This document shows, one piece after another, positions 37,868 through 48,420 of a stretch of 64,000 nt of DNA (within the stretch, counting starts at the first letter, position 1; every line of letters starts with the position of its first letter). Both the position numbers and the translations under genes were made by a program. Where the stretch lies: NCBI RefSeq assembly GCF_963966145.1, contig NC_091048.1:19220001-19284000 (forward strand), given 5' to 3'. The notes under the pieces were generated by a model, which made no database searches, was not told where the DNA came from, and worked only from the letters and a program-made list of their open reading frames with translations. Source of the DNA: Tenebrio molitor (taxonomy: Eukaryota; Arthropoda; Insecta; Coleoptera; Tenebrionidae).

Positions 37868-37899
37868 TTTAATGAAAATTGTACATAATACAAAGAAAA

Positions 37900-37910
37900 A
37901 ATAAAATAAA
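37900..37910 (+). terminator. Polyadenylation signals of eIF2B gamma
   Basis: Two overlapping AATAAA hexamers (37,900-37,905 and 37,905-37,910), 33 bases downstream of the stop codon. Confidence 0.6.
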
Positions 37911-38241
37911 ACAAATCATAATCGCATTTTGTTATTTTAATTGTACCGTTTTGTGATTAAAAAAGTGGGTGGCACATTATTAAACGTAGTGTCCCAAAAA
38001 TACTGGATCCTTTGCAGTAATTTGAGATAAAAATCTTACTGCAAGTATGTCGAGACTCCAATCGTTTTCAGCCGGAAGCCGGAACCAGCAACGGATTACC
38101 CATAAGGCTGCAGCTAGGAGAAAACGGTGCCCCCCGAAGATGACCAACCCAAAAAATAAAAATATGGAAAATCAATTTATAAATTAAAATGCAAATTTCT
38201 CATTTATCATATTTTTATCTTCTATTATGTGTCATGTATGT

Positions 38242-38515
38242 TTTTTTGTTCGACACTCAGAATTTGAGAATTTTCTCCTGCGTGAACGGATTTTGATAAA
38301 TGTCACAACTTGTCAAAACGAAACGTCAAGTTAGTTTTAAAGATTTTAAGCGATTTGGAGCCTTTAAGGGGCTCGTCCAACAAAAAAACGTTGTATTCAA
38401 CTCGTTCGTGTGTAAATTGGGCCTTTTTTGGCACTCGTGGACCTTTAAAACGCGTTTTAAATTGGCCCACTCATGCTAAAAAAGGCCCAATTTACACAAA
38501 CTCGTTAAATAATAG
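38242..38515. repeat. Dispersed repeat, copy 1 (about 275 bp)
   Basis: Direct counterpart of 53,452-53,722. Shared landmarks include TTTTTTGTTCGACACT, GAACGGATTTTGATAAAT and AGCGATTTGGAGCCTTT. The 3' part is palindromic (an AAATTGGGCC.. arm and a ..GGCCCAATTT arm). It ends at the TA where the next MITE starts. Class unknown. Confidence 0.75.
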
Positions 38516-38517
38516 TA

Positions 38518-38906
38518 CTCTCGTGTCAAAAATGGATTACTCCACTACATATATGATTACTCCCTAGAATTCGAACTTTTAGGGAAATAACGTTTTTCAT
38601 GTTGTGTGTAACTAGAATTTTCAAAAGTTATTTTGAATGCCTAAGGTTGGTTACTTTGAATTGAGAGATTAAATCCAAATAAATATGCCGCCAGTAACCA
38701 AATTTGATTGTGAAATGAAAAATCATCTATCACTTAACGAGAAATTAGTCATTTGCAACTGTTAAAATTAATTTGCTGTCTTACATTTTTGGGATATCTT
38801 TTGTTTGTCACCAGAAACTACATAGCCTCCAACCTAACCAAATTTATGGCAACCTAGTAACGAATATCCCTAAATCCTAGGGAGTAATCCATTTTTGACA
38901 CGAGAG
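38518..38906. mobile_element. MITE, 389 bp, full length
   Basis: Terminal inverted repeats CTCTCGTGTCAAAAATGG with TA on both sides (38,516-38,517 and 38,907-38,908). No coding capacity. A partial inverted copy is at 35,334-35,657. Confidence 0.85.
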
Positions 38907-38908
38907 TA

Positions 38909-39154
38909 CCGGGTGATCAAGGACTGTTTAAGTTGGCAGTACAATTGAGAAAAATTTTTAATTCGGTTGTTTATAACACTGCAACTTCCTTGCTGCAACT
39001 GGATACCTATGTTTTGTTGGTTTATTTGACAAATATCTGATATAGGTATAGCATTAACGACGACAAGCCACTAACAACCGGAATTTACTCCTGTTATACG
39101 ATTTAAAATACGATCCAGTGTTACCAACTTAAACAGTCCTTCTTGATCACCCCG
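38909..39154. mobile_element. MITE, 246 bp, immediately adjoining the previous one
   Basis: Ends CCGGGTGATCAAGGACTG and the complement of CGGGGTGATCAAGAAGGA, both followed by GTTTAAGTTGG. TA lies on both sides (38,907-38,908 and 39,155-39,156). Its left TA is the same dinucleotide that bounds the element at 38,518-38,906. Confidence 0.85.
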
Positions 39155-39159
39155 TATAT

Positions 39160-39280
39160 TATGTTATGAGGAGCAAAAATGAAGTTTTATGTGCTGCGGC
39201 TGGTAGATTGGCTGCCGAACGCAGTGAGGCAGACAAACCAGCCAAAGCACATAAAACCATTTTTGCTGCGAATAACATAT
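39160..39280. repeat. Short palindromic element
   Basis: Arms of about 45 bp (39,160-39,203 and 39,236-39,280) are near reverse complements (AGCAAAAATGAAGTTTTATG against CATAAAACCATTTTTGCT) around a 32-bp loop. It follows directly after the MITE ending at 39,154. Confidence 0.7.
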
Positions 39281-39365
39281 ACTATTTTTTCTTCAAACCT
39301 TCATAACAAATTATTTAAGACATGTTAAGAAACCAGGTAGGAATTTCAAATGATTTAGCTACAGT

Positions 39366-40130
39366 GCATTTTTTAATGCTGTAGAAAAAGTCAGGCAGCC
39401 AAATATACACTTTCAATAGTTCACTAGATTCCTATTTCAATTTTGTAAATTACTTCAATCCATGATGCCATATGCCACAATAAATGCATTAATGTCAATT
39501 TGTGTCAATGTGTCATAGGTATTAATTTAAAGGCTAGTTTGGTCAAGGGTTTTTATACTTGATTATCGATGGGCTGCACAGAACAAATTATGTTCAACGA
39601 AAAAGTAAGTCGGCCTTATCTGTATTCGAAAAAACATGATTTTGGACATTTACAAACATGGCTATGATGAACATGCGGAACTTAAGGTTGGGGATACGGT
39701 TAAACTAAAGAAGAGCAGATGTGGGAATTGGATGTGCGTATTGAAGTGACCGTGGAACAACTGATTATACACCTTGGAGCTTGGAGAGTCTGATGCAGAT
39801 TCGGATTAACCGGAAGAATTCCAAGATGAGAGTTGATTTTTTAAATCCAAAATATGTCTGAGTTATCGTTAATTATGGTTTCTATTTACTAACTTAATGC
39901 TTTTTTATTCATGAATTCTAGAATAAACACATTATTAAACACGTTTTCTCATTTCAATTAAAGTTTTTACCGAATGTCAAAACCTTGTCAGATTGACGGA
40001 GATTTTGAGAAACAGAATTTTTAGCGGCATCGTGGATCCATATCAATTAAAAATGAATTTAAGGTATCTAGGCAGCCTTGATGACTGTATATTGGGTTGC
40101 CTGACTTTTTCTACTGCATTAAAAAATGAA
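39366..40130. repeat. Decayed element with inverted ends
   Basis: TTTTTTAATGCTGTAGAAAA at about 39,369 has its near complement at about 40,090-40,127. The about 700 bp between them contain broken open frames on the plus strand (39,600-39,830) that I could not assign. Probably a dead DNA transposon. Confidence 0.45.
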
Positions 40131-40440
40131 CTTATACAGGGTGTCCCAGAACTGGCTCCCCAGAGAAAAAAAGGAGCCTTAGGGCGTATTTTGAAGAAAA
40201 AAAGTCCTATCTCAAATGATAACCGAGAAAAGACATTCTGGAGTTGACCAATTAGAGTTGAGCATCATTAAGGTGGAATAATCGCAATTTTGCGTTGCCT
40301 AGGTTTTCTTTTTATCCGTAAACCTCTATAATTCTGTCCATTAGATTTGGTCCACTACATTTATTAGAATTATTGTTTACGTCAGTTTGACATTTGTTAT
40401 ACAATTTCACTGCGATATTTAATTCAAGTGTATCATTTAA

Positions 40441-41430
40441 CATGTATTCTTCCTCTGAGTACGTATAGATATGATTCTTACTTTTGCGCGCTGTGGGAAC
40501 AATGCACGTGAAGCGGTAAGGTTGTACCGTGAACAATTTCCACAAAGACAAAGTCATTCGGATCATGAAACAATCCTGAAATTAATCGCTTGGGGTCGAG
40601 AAACGGGTCAGATGCAGCCAGTTCGAAGAAGAAGTTGGGGGTGCTCCATGAAATGTAAGGACTGTCGAACACGAGGAAGCGGTATTGAATGTCTTTGAGG
40701 AAGACGGCACCCGGAGTATTCGAACAGTTTCTCGTGAAATGGGTTTATCCAAGAGTTCGGTGCAGAGAGTTCCAGCTGATAATAGGAGGCATCCGTACCA
40801 CTATACACGAGTACAACATCTTCTGCCAGAGGATTATCCAATTAGGCGAGAGTTTTATCTATGGTTAATAAACCAAAACGATGCTCCACACTTCTTGTCA
40901 CGGATACTGTTTTCTGATGAGTCGCTATTTTGCCGGTAAGGTTGTTCCAATTATCACAACTTTCATATCTGGGCAGAGGAAAATCCAAGAGAATTATTTC
41001 CCAGACGTTTTCAACATAGGTTTTCTGTTAATTTGTGGACTGGGCTATTGGGCGATCGTTTGGCAAGTATAAGCGTGGTGGATCCTTCCATTTGTTAAAA
41101 TTCCGAATCTCGGGCTCTAGATTGGACCGTTTGAATTCCCCGTAAGATTAACGGGGGCAAGATATGCTCAGTTCATTGGCATGGAGCTACCTGATTTACT
41201 TGAAATTGGTACCTCTTGCTTATCGCATAAATGACTGGTTCCAACATTTTAGCAGAAACGTTCGGGAAATTTTGGATAACCAATATCCACAGAGCTGGAT
41301 CGGTCGAGGAGGACCGCATCATTGGCCTGCCAGGTCTCCAGATCTGAATCATTTATCGGCGGCCCATAAATTCAGAGGCTGATCTGAGAGTTCGAATTCA
41401 GGAGGCTTTGTTTCAGTTACTGAAGAAATG
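40441..41430 (+). pseudogene. Mariner-like transposase, frameshifted
   Basis: The leader MYSSSEYV then MILTFARCGNNAREAVRLYR and HSDHETILKLIAWGRETG is the DUF4817/HTH region. After a frame change comes VLNVFEEDGTRSIRTVSREM, then the start of the catalytic domain with RILFSDESLF (first Asp). Later pieces include IGPFEFPVRLTGARYAQF and SPDLNH. At least three frame changes and stops make it inactive. Confidence 0.85.
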
Positions 41431-41673
41431 ATAACTAACGCTACTACAAAAAGTTTGTTACGTAGAGCACAATTGTGCATATAAATGAATGGTGGTCATT
41501 TCGAACATCTGCTTTAACATTGTTACCTATTTAAATAAATGGTTCTTTTTAGAATCGCCATTTTTATTGTTTTATTTCGAATTTTGCAATTGTCAAGTCT
41601 TGATGTTGATGACAGATAAACGTCAACGAATTTTTATATCGGAAAACGTCAAAATTCCAGTTGCCCAAACATT

Positions 41674-43077
41674 GGCTCTGTAACTAAACAGCGCCGGACA
41701 AAATAGCGTTGGACAAAATGACGTGCGACAAAATAGCGAACAACTAAAATATCGCGCGACAAAAAAGCGACGCGACTAAAAAGCGTGCTACTAAACAGCG
41801 TGCGACATAATAGCGCAAAAATAAATAAACTTAAAATAAAATTAGTCGGCTCCATAACTAAACAGCGCTGAACAAAATAACAGCGACAAAATAAATTAGT
41901 CAACGTCAATGGAATACATAAAGTCGCAGAAAAACGGGAAACTCTTGCTGTGTGATGGGTACAGATATAGAAAAGATAAGGCGCGCCTCAATTCCACTTC
42001 GTGGCGATGCACCAAAACTGGTTGCAAGGGGAGGCTGTTGGTGACGGGAGAAAATTACAAGAAGGCAACAAATGAGCACAATCACGGTCCGGATCCCGCA
42101 AGCAATGAAGCACAAATTGTTAGAGAAAAAATTAGAAAGTCAGCTGTATTATCCGAAGAAAGGCCAAGGGCTATTATTCAAGCATGCAGCAGTAATATTT
42201 CCGAAGAAGCTTGTGTCCAAATTCAAAGTTACGATGCTGCAAGACGTACTATACAGCGTCAGAGAAATAAAATTCTTACAAGAAATACAACCAGGAATAA
42301 GAATATTTCAGAAATTGACATTAATGAAGAGTACAAAAAAACCGACAGAGGGGAAAATTTTTTGCTGTACGATTCTGGTAATAATGACAACAATCGAATC
42401 ATCATGTTTGGCACGGCAAGAAATATTGCACTGCTAAATGAATTTCCACACTGGTGCGTTGATGGGACATTTAAGGTAGCTCCACAATTCTTCACTCAAG
42501 TATATACTGTTCACGCATTGATCAACAACAGAGCTCTACCTATGATATATGTATTATTAAACAATAAACAACAGGCAACGTATAAGAGAGTATTTGAGAA
42601 GTTGATGGAAATTGAGCCAACGCTAAGACCTGAAAGCATAGTAAGCGATTTTGAAATATCCGCAATCAACGCCATAAATGAGGTTTTTCCAAATGCACAA
42701 ATTACAGGATGCATGTTTCATCTACGTTGTGTTTATATTATTCTTGTTTTAGAAATAAAGTTGATTTGAAAATTTTAAATATTGAGGTTGACAAACTTTG
42801 ACAAATCTCGGTAGGTACGTTCACTCAGCCTAAATTTTCAAAAAATCTCAGAGGCGTCCCAAGTTAACTGTAGTCGATTTTTATCATCACAACGGTACCA
42901 CATAAAGCTGTTTTCAACTTGCGCCATTTTGACTAACGCTGTTTTGTCCTGCGCTGAATTGACCAACGCTGTTTTCAACTTGCGCTATTTTGACTGACGC
43001 TGTTTTGTCGTAGCGCTATTTTGTCGCTGTTATTTTGTCCAGCGCTATTTTGTCCGGCGCTGTTTAGTTACAGAGCC
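41674..43077. mobile_element. Mutator-like element (MULE), 1,404 bp, nested in the mariner
   Basis: The ends read GGCTCTGTAACTAAACAGCG and its complement. A 9-bp target duplication CCAAACATT lies on each side (41,665-41,673 and 43,078-43,086); 9 bp is the MULE hallmark. Both subterminal regions carry many degenerate copies of a short unit (GACAAAATAGCG / CGCTATTTTGTC). A second terminal-repeat-like block (GGCTCCATAACTAAACAGCG) lies inside at about 41,850. It encodes a truncated transposase. Confidence 0.9.
41909..42769 (+). CDS. Truncated MULE transposase with FLYWCH zinc finger
   Basis: A 286-aa uninterrupted frame. The N-terminus is a FLYWCH-type finger (WRCTKTGCKGRLL followed by NEHNHGPD). 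The MULE domain shows the first Asp (FPHWCVDGTFKV, near residue 185) and the second (ESIVSDFEIS), then the conserved GCMFHLRC. The frame ends 25 codons or so later in non-transposase residues, so the catalytic Glu and the C-terminal part are missing. It is probably an internally deleted, inactive copy; the lack of stops before that point suggests recent decay. Confidence 0.8.
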   Translation: MEYIKSQKNGKLLLCDGYRYRKDKARLNSTSWRCTKTGCKGRLLVTGENYKKATNEHNHGPDPASNEAQIVREKIRKSAVLSEERPRAIIQACSSNISEEACVQIQSYDAARRTIQRQRNKILTRNTTRNKNISEIDINEEYKKTDRGENFLLYDSGNNDNNRIIMFGTARNIALLNEFPHWCVDGTFKVAPQFFTQVYTVHALINNRALPMIYVLLNNKQQATYKRVFEKLMEIEPTLRPESIVSDFEISAINAINEVFPNAQITGCMFHLRCVYIILVLEIKLI

Positions 43078-44149
43078 CCAAACATTTTATTGATTTGTGC
43101 GATATCAGAGATTTTTTGTTGTTGTTTAGCAACCGATCGGATTTTTTAGTAACACCTGAGGACGAGCTTCCGGGATTGGTGAAATTACAAACTTTATAAC
43201 TCGGTAATTTGAGCTAGCAGAAAATTTATTTTAGTCAATTTGGAGTCTCTTTTGTTGTCGGCACATGCCTGTTTTCTCTGGGGAGCCAGTTCTGGGACAC
43301 CCTGTATATAGTTTACTTTACAGCCGCTCATCAGCGGAGGTAATAACTTCACGGACGCCCTCAGCGGAGATAATAACTTCACGGACGCTCCTCAGTGGAG
43401 ATAATAACTTCACGGACGCTGGTCAGCTCGTTAGATACCATGACAATGAAATGACACTTTAGCATTATCAATGCAGCAGTGCAATGTCATATTTTACGGA
43501 CTTTTGAAGAAAAACTACTATTTACTACGCTATTTACCAACCGTAATATTTTTAAAAAGCAAAGACAATCACGGAAATATTATTATCATATTGCAATACC
43601 CCATTTTGAATTTAAATTGCCACCGCCGAAACAAACCAAAAGTAACTAGGGGAAGAAGAAAGACGCCCGAAGATCACCGAGAAGATTCGACCGCGGGGGA
43701 GTGGGGATCGCTTTTTGGTTTCCATTTGAAAAAGAAATGCTCTGCTGTCTGCTCTCTCTTTCGACTCTCGGACCGACCGGTTGTACCCTTTTGACCAGTT
43801 AGTTTCTTTAATTGAGAATTGAGTATTGGTTTGTACGATTTCTTAAGCCATCCATTTTGTCTATTGTAAAAACCAAATCGCGCACAGCATACGTGGTTTT
43901 CGCGTGTACTAAGTGCAACATCACGTGGGACGCTAACGGGTTGCGCAGTCTAATCCAGGTAGTATCATTGTAATTATAGCACATGTTTCCCAGGTATGTT
44001 TCTGTTTATTTTATTCCGATAACGCACGGTAATGTAAGTGGGGAAAACGGGCGAAACTCGGGGACGTCGTGAACCACGTGGGTAAAACATGCGAAGTTAG
44101 ATTGTCGTTGCGAGGACAGAGACCAATTAGGGAAGTGAAATAAGGGAGC

Positions 44150-44580
44150 CCCACCGAAGGGAGCCGTCTGGGGTTGCCGTCGTCGCCCTCACGAGGCTCC
44201 TCCATGACGGAATACCCGGGGAGTGTTTTCCTCAACCACGTGAGAAATTGTCGACTCGCGAACAGCTAACAACTGAGAAAGGAAAAATGGGACCCACACT
44301 AGGAAAGCCGATGTGGAGCTGCCGTCGTCGCCCTCACGGGGCTTCTCCGTGACGGAAAACCCCGGTTCGTGGTGTCCCGAACCAACGTGTGAGGTTAAGG
44401 TTGTCGTCGCGAGAGTAGATTGAGAATGGGGAAGGGAAAGAAGGGATACGCTGCGGGAACCGACATGGAGTTGCCGGAGTTGCCGTCGTCGCCCTCACGG
44501 GGCCTTTCCATGACGGGAAACTCCGGTTCGTGGTGCCTTCAACCAATGTAGGGAGTTAGGTTAGATGTCTGGGACTTTGG
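44150..44580. repeat. Tandem repeat, three units of about 145-160 bp
   Basis: The core GTTGCCGTCGTCGCCCTCAC starts at 44,173, 44,318 (GCTGCC variant) and 44,479, each followed by GGGGCTTCTCC-like sequence and CATGACGG. A single diverged copy is at about 49,090 in copy B. No coding frame is consistent across units. Confidence 0.75.
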
Positions 44581-44829
44581 CGAGCGCGCGTAGTGTAGAA
44601 AATAACAGATAGGGGGGCGAAAACTAGGTTAATTCCGCGATCGGAAACCACGTGTTATCGGGAGAGCTGCGAGTTTAGGGAGCGAGTATTGAGTTAGGAG
44701 TTAATCATTGTAAATTTGAAGTCTTGTTTGTTCACTCTTATGTCGCATGTTGTACCAATTTAGCGATTAGAAAAGATTATGGTGTGCCATTGTTTGTGGA
44801 TGATTTTTGGGGGTTTTACTTATCCCATA

Positions 44830-44957
44830 TACAGTGGCTGTTAATACCGAGCGATCATTTAAAAAATAAATCGAGTTTGCTTTGGAGCCTATGCTATAGC
44901 ATGGGTTGCCATAGGTAACACGCCGACTCGATTTATTTTTTAATTGATCGCACCGTA
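44830..44957. mobile_element. Small palindromic insertion in copy A
   Basis: Arms 44,845-44,876 and 44,926-44,957 are near complements (TTAAAAAATAAATCGAGT against ACTCGATTTATTTTTTAA), enclosing a smaller palindrome. Copy B of the large repeat lacks it at the matching place (about 49,420-49,440), which shows it is an insertion. Confidence 0.7.
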
Positions 44958-45640
44958 TTATCATGTCATTAGTTTCTCGGTGACACGTTGTCCTTTTATT
45001 TGTTGTATGTGATTTGTTTTTTTGTTCGATCTCATGCGGGGGTTCACAAATGGTGTTGTTATGAATTTCTGATCAAGCGCTGCTTGAGAATGGGTTTATT
45101 CGACTATGTACAAATTAAATACAGGCGTCCTCCCACCGACTTATGTATTTTTATTTCGAAGTTTATCCACCCTGCAGGTCCACCATTTGCATCTCGAGTT
45201 AGTCTTCCGCCATTTTGTATAGAATCGTGTGTAGGGTTTTTTTTTACCGTTTCGATGACGATCACGACTTGGCCAACTTGTCTGTTTCGCGGGTTTTGTT
45301 CTATTTTTCAAATGCTTGAATTTGAGCGGAAGACTAGTGACATTTGGTTATTAGTTATTACAGTTCGTGTGTCGGCCGCCGGCCTCGGTTTCGTGGGGTA
45401 GTGGTTGATGCTTGATAGTCGCAACTAAATGCCATTCTGGTCATATCACGTGTTGTAGCAAAAAATTAAAAATGTGTTGCAAACGAAAAATTATTGTCAT
45501 TTAAATTTTTTGAAAATAAAACAACAAATGGTGGTTCTAAAAAGAACCGATTTTAATCTGATGCAATTTATGAACACATAACACCCATGGAACTAATTTT
45601 AACTAATCTGCAAACATAATCGTAACAGGCTTAACTTAGA

Positions 45641-45985
45641 GTCCATAATCACTTGTGGAGTAATTGTTGTAAAGGCTTCTTCAGTTCGAACTCTGAGCTC
45701 CTCCTCTGTATTAATGGGCTGTCTGTAGACAACGTTTTTCACATGTCTCCAAAGAAAGAAATCAAGCGGGCCAATGTTGTGGACCTATCCAACGGTCAGG
45801 ATACTGTTGATTTAAAATTTCGCGTACTTCTTTACTGAAATGAGGTGGTACCCCATCGGGCTGGAACCAGTCGTTGATACGAAAATCGAGTGGTATCTCC
45901 ACCAATAAATCGGGAAGTTCCATGTCTATAAATTCTGCATAGATGTGTCCTGTTAAATGTCCAGGAAATTCAAAAGATCCAACCT
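45641..45985 (-). pseudogene. Mariner-like transposase remnant, C-terminal part
   Basis: The minus-strand translation gives FEFPGHLTGHIYAEFIDMEL, IPLDFRINDWFQPDGVPPHF and EVREIL, the catalytic-domain region with the second Asp. The N-terminal half of the same type of gene is at 47,995-48,420, with about 2 kb of other DNA between them. Confidence 0.8.
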
Positions 45986-47994
45986 AGAGACGAAGGATAA
46001 AATTATCTAGAAATTAATTGATACCTTTGTTATACGACACGATCTCCCAATAGACTGTGATGAACCGAGTGGGCAATTAAAAAATCCCACCAAGTGATCA
46101 TCTTTTTTTTTTCTCTACCAACATACGCAATGAAAACAAAACCCGCGAAATTCAAAAATGGCCAAGAGCACGTGATCATATCTCGTTAATTTCCCTACGT
46201 TGTGTGTGTGTGTTTTTTTTAACAAATTAAACAGTACCAGATTCGTTCCAACAGGGTTTGTGAACCACACAGAAGAGTGCAAATGAAACTACACAATAAT
46301 CATAACCAGCTACCTATTTATTCAATGTTATAATTTTTGCAACGCTGGGCTTAATGAATAATAAACGTCTCGGGAGAGGGCACACAAGTTTCCCCAAATG
46401 TGAGAAGACTACTCATTCGGAACTCTTGGAAAATAGTGAGCTCTGGCTATTCCCCTAGACCCCCGAACGAGGCTCCGCTAAAACCACTCCGGAAAATACG
46501 AGCAAGTCCGAAGTGACAACGGGGACGTGGAAAGTTGTTGAAAGTTGAGCAAACTTGATTTCATAAGCAACACAATTCAAAATTCAGAAAAAAAAACAGA
46601 AGGGTCATGAACATTACAGCACAGCAAGGCAGTTACTTCGGACCATTCGGGCGAGAGCGAGCACTAAACGAGAACTTTAGCATCCTTTTTTCCAAGTTAA
46701 TTTACAAGGTTCGACAAACACGCTACAGAAGGAGTGAGTGGCTTTTCATAGTCCGGTGATCTGTGGCACCCTATCCTTAGGACTTTAACATTTCCCACCT
46801 ACCCGTGATTTAGTGCTAAAGGAAAAGTTCTAACTGCTTTACGTTAAGTCAACAAATTTACTACTCTAAGTTCAGCGGTTGAGTTGAATATGACTATTTC
46901 AAAGCAAAACAAACGACGCTTGTCAAGTACCACAAACGCAGGGAAAAAATCACAATTCCGGAAGTTTGTGCCAAGGAACTCGGGTTCAACTTACACCATG
47001 AGCGACGTTGCGGATCAGCATTCAGCAAGTCCCGCCAAGCGTTAAGGTTTTCGGGTCTCTCTTGGGGCGCAAAATGTTAAACGAGGGGTCGCGGGGTCGT
47101 GTTCAACGCTTGGATGTTCGAGGAAGCAAAAACCCACAAAGAGAGAGAGACCCTCGCGATAAGGAAGAATTGACATTTACAGTAACTGGAAAATGCAAAC
47201 GAAACGGCGACAAAGATTTGTTGACGGAGTTGCCTAAGAACACTTTCAATTTGGGATGGGACAAGTGGTAACAACCAATAACACATACATAAAAATTTTA
47301 AACCACAGTCCGATCGACCCCAGCTCTTTGTTGAGCCGGTTCATCGACGTAAGGTGGCGCCCTGAATAATATGTAGGGCGCCCGGACCTAAACGGTGGAA
47401 ATAACTAAATGTAGTAGATCCCTGGATAAGAAAAAAAAACCCACGCAGATACCTGAAATCGAAACACAATTGTTTGCTACCGGGATGGAAAGTGGAAACT
47501 TTAACATTTTGATTAAAGCGTTGAGCAATAAATACTTAAGTATTACACAAAAGCGTCACTCGGAATAATTTAAAGGGGATCATAAATGAAGGAGTGCGCT
47601 TATAAATTGTGAAAGCCACAGACCAACTCTAAAACTTGGTGTCCTTTTCTTTTAGCAAAGTTAGTTAAACCTGATTTGGCAAAAGAAACATGGTCCGTAC
47701 GATTTTATAAAATTTGCAAAACTAGGACCAGGCTGCTTTACGCTCCTTCGCAAGCTTATAAATGTTAAAAGCGTAATACATGGGGATGGTCGAGATAATT
47801 GTGGATTTTAAAAAACAGAAGCTGGACAGCAACATTTAGCACAGTTCAATAAAAAAAAAAAAACACCTAAAATCGCATAGTAGAACACAGAAAAATACGC
47901 AGTACTTCTCTGCAGTCAAGACAAAAGTGTCCCCAAAAAACATGGCCGTTCATTCCCTGTCGACTTTCACCCCCGGCCCTAGTGGTCGCTGATG
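45986..47994. other. Unclassified DNA splitting the mariner remnant
   Basis: About 2 kb with no recognised gene. One frame (47,008-47,271, 87 aa, rich in Arg/Lys) has no likeness I can name. A short hairpin around GGCGCCCTGAATAATATGTA lies at 47,355-47,385. It is probably an inserted repeat, but I could not find its ends or a target duplication. Confidence 0.4.
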
Positions 47995-48420
47995 GTACCG
48001 ACATCGGTACCTACTATCATGGCTTTTGTTGGCGGTTGGTTTGAATTCAAAAGCGGGTATCTCAAGACCAGTCCACAAATTCTCTGAATATCGATGTTGA
48101 AATACCCTTGGAAAACTAGCCGATGGATTTTCCTCTGTCCAAATATGCCAATTTATGAACGTTGTAACATCCTTGTCTGTTGAAAATCGATTCGTCCGAG
48201 AATAAGATCCGCGAAATAAAATTTGGTTATCTATTCATTTAACAATCACGTGCAGAAAACTCCCGTCTGGCTATAAGTGCTGTACACCCACGAGTGTAAT
48301 GATCAGGGTGTCGTCGATTAGTTTTCAAAATTGGATGGAATGAAGCATCGGAAATGTCTAATAAGAAGCGCGCAACTTCACTAATGCTTTTGGTGCCATC
48401 ATCCTCAAAAACATTGTAAT
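47995..48420 (-). pseudogene. Mariner-like transposase remnant, N-terminal part
   Basis: The minus-strand translation gives NVFEDDGTKSISEVARFLL, RRHPDHYTRG, then FISRILFSDESIFNRQG (first catalytic Asp) and FREFVDW. It has stops and frame changes. With 45,641-45,985 it forms one broken transposase gene. Confidence 0.8.

Larger units (their letters stand above)
40137..43304. mobile_element. Mariner-like element (host of a nested MULE)
   Basis: Perfect terminal inverted repeats of at least 33 bp starting CAGGGTGTCCCAGAACTGGC and ending with the complement, with TA at both edges (40,135-40,136 and 43,305-43,306). Removing the nested MULE (41,674-43,077) and one 9-bp target copy leaves about 1.75 kb, enough for a mariner transposase with long leader and tail. 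The coding part is broken (see the pseudogene). Confidence 0.9.
43590..45375. repeat. Large dispersed repeat, copy A (about 1.8 kb)
   Basis: Aligns, with perhaps 25-35% divergence by eye, to 48,420-49,925 in the same orientation. Shared landmarks include TAGAAAAGATTATGGTGTGC (44,767), GTTTGTGGATGATTTTTGG, and GGAAGACTAGTGACATTTGG near the right end. It is GC-richer than the flanks in its centre, where a 145-160 bp tandem unit sits. Its class is unknown: possible long terminal repeats of a decayed retroelement, or two copies of one unclassified element. Confidence 0.55.

Noticed and set aside
43320..43425. Short tandem units (TCAGCGGAGATAATAACTTC-like) mistaken for a CRISPR-like array
   Set aside because: Only three imperfect units of about 31 bp with no unique spacers; a simple tandem repeat in a eukaryotic genome.
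44150..44580. GC-rich tandem units considered as part of an rRNA or coding repeat
   Set aside because: No rRNA-like sequence, no consistent frame; treated as a minisatellite inside a dispersed repeat.
44988..45401. 137-codon frame in copy A of the large repeat
   Set aside because: The same region in copy B does not keep the frame, so it is not conserved coding sequence.
47008..47271. 87-codon Arg/Lys-rich frame
   Set aside because: No family likeness, and it sits in unclassified DNA inside a broken mariner; most likely chance.
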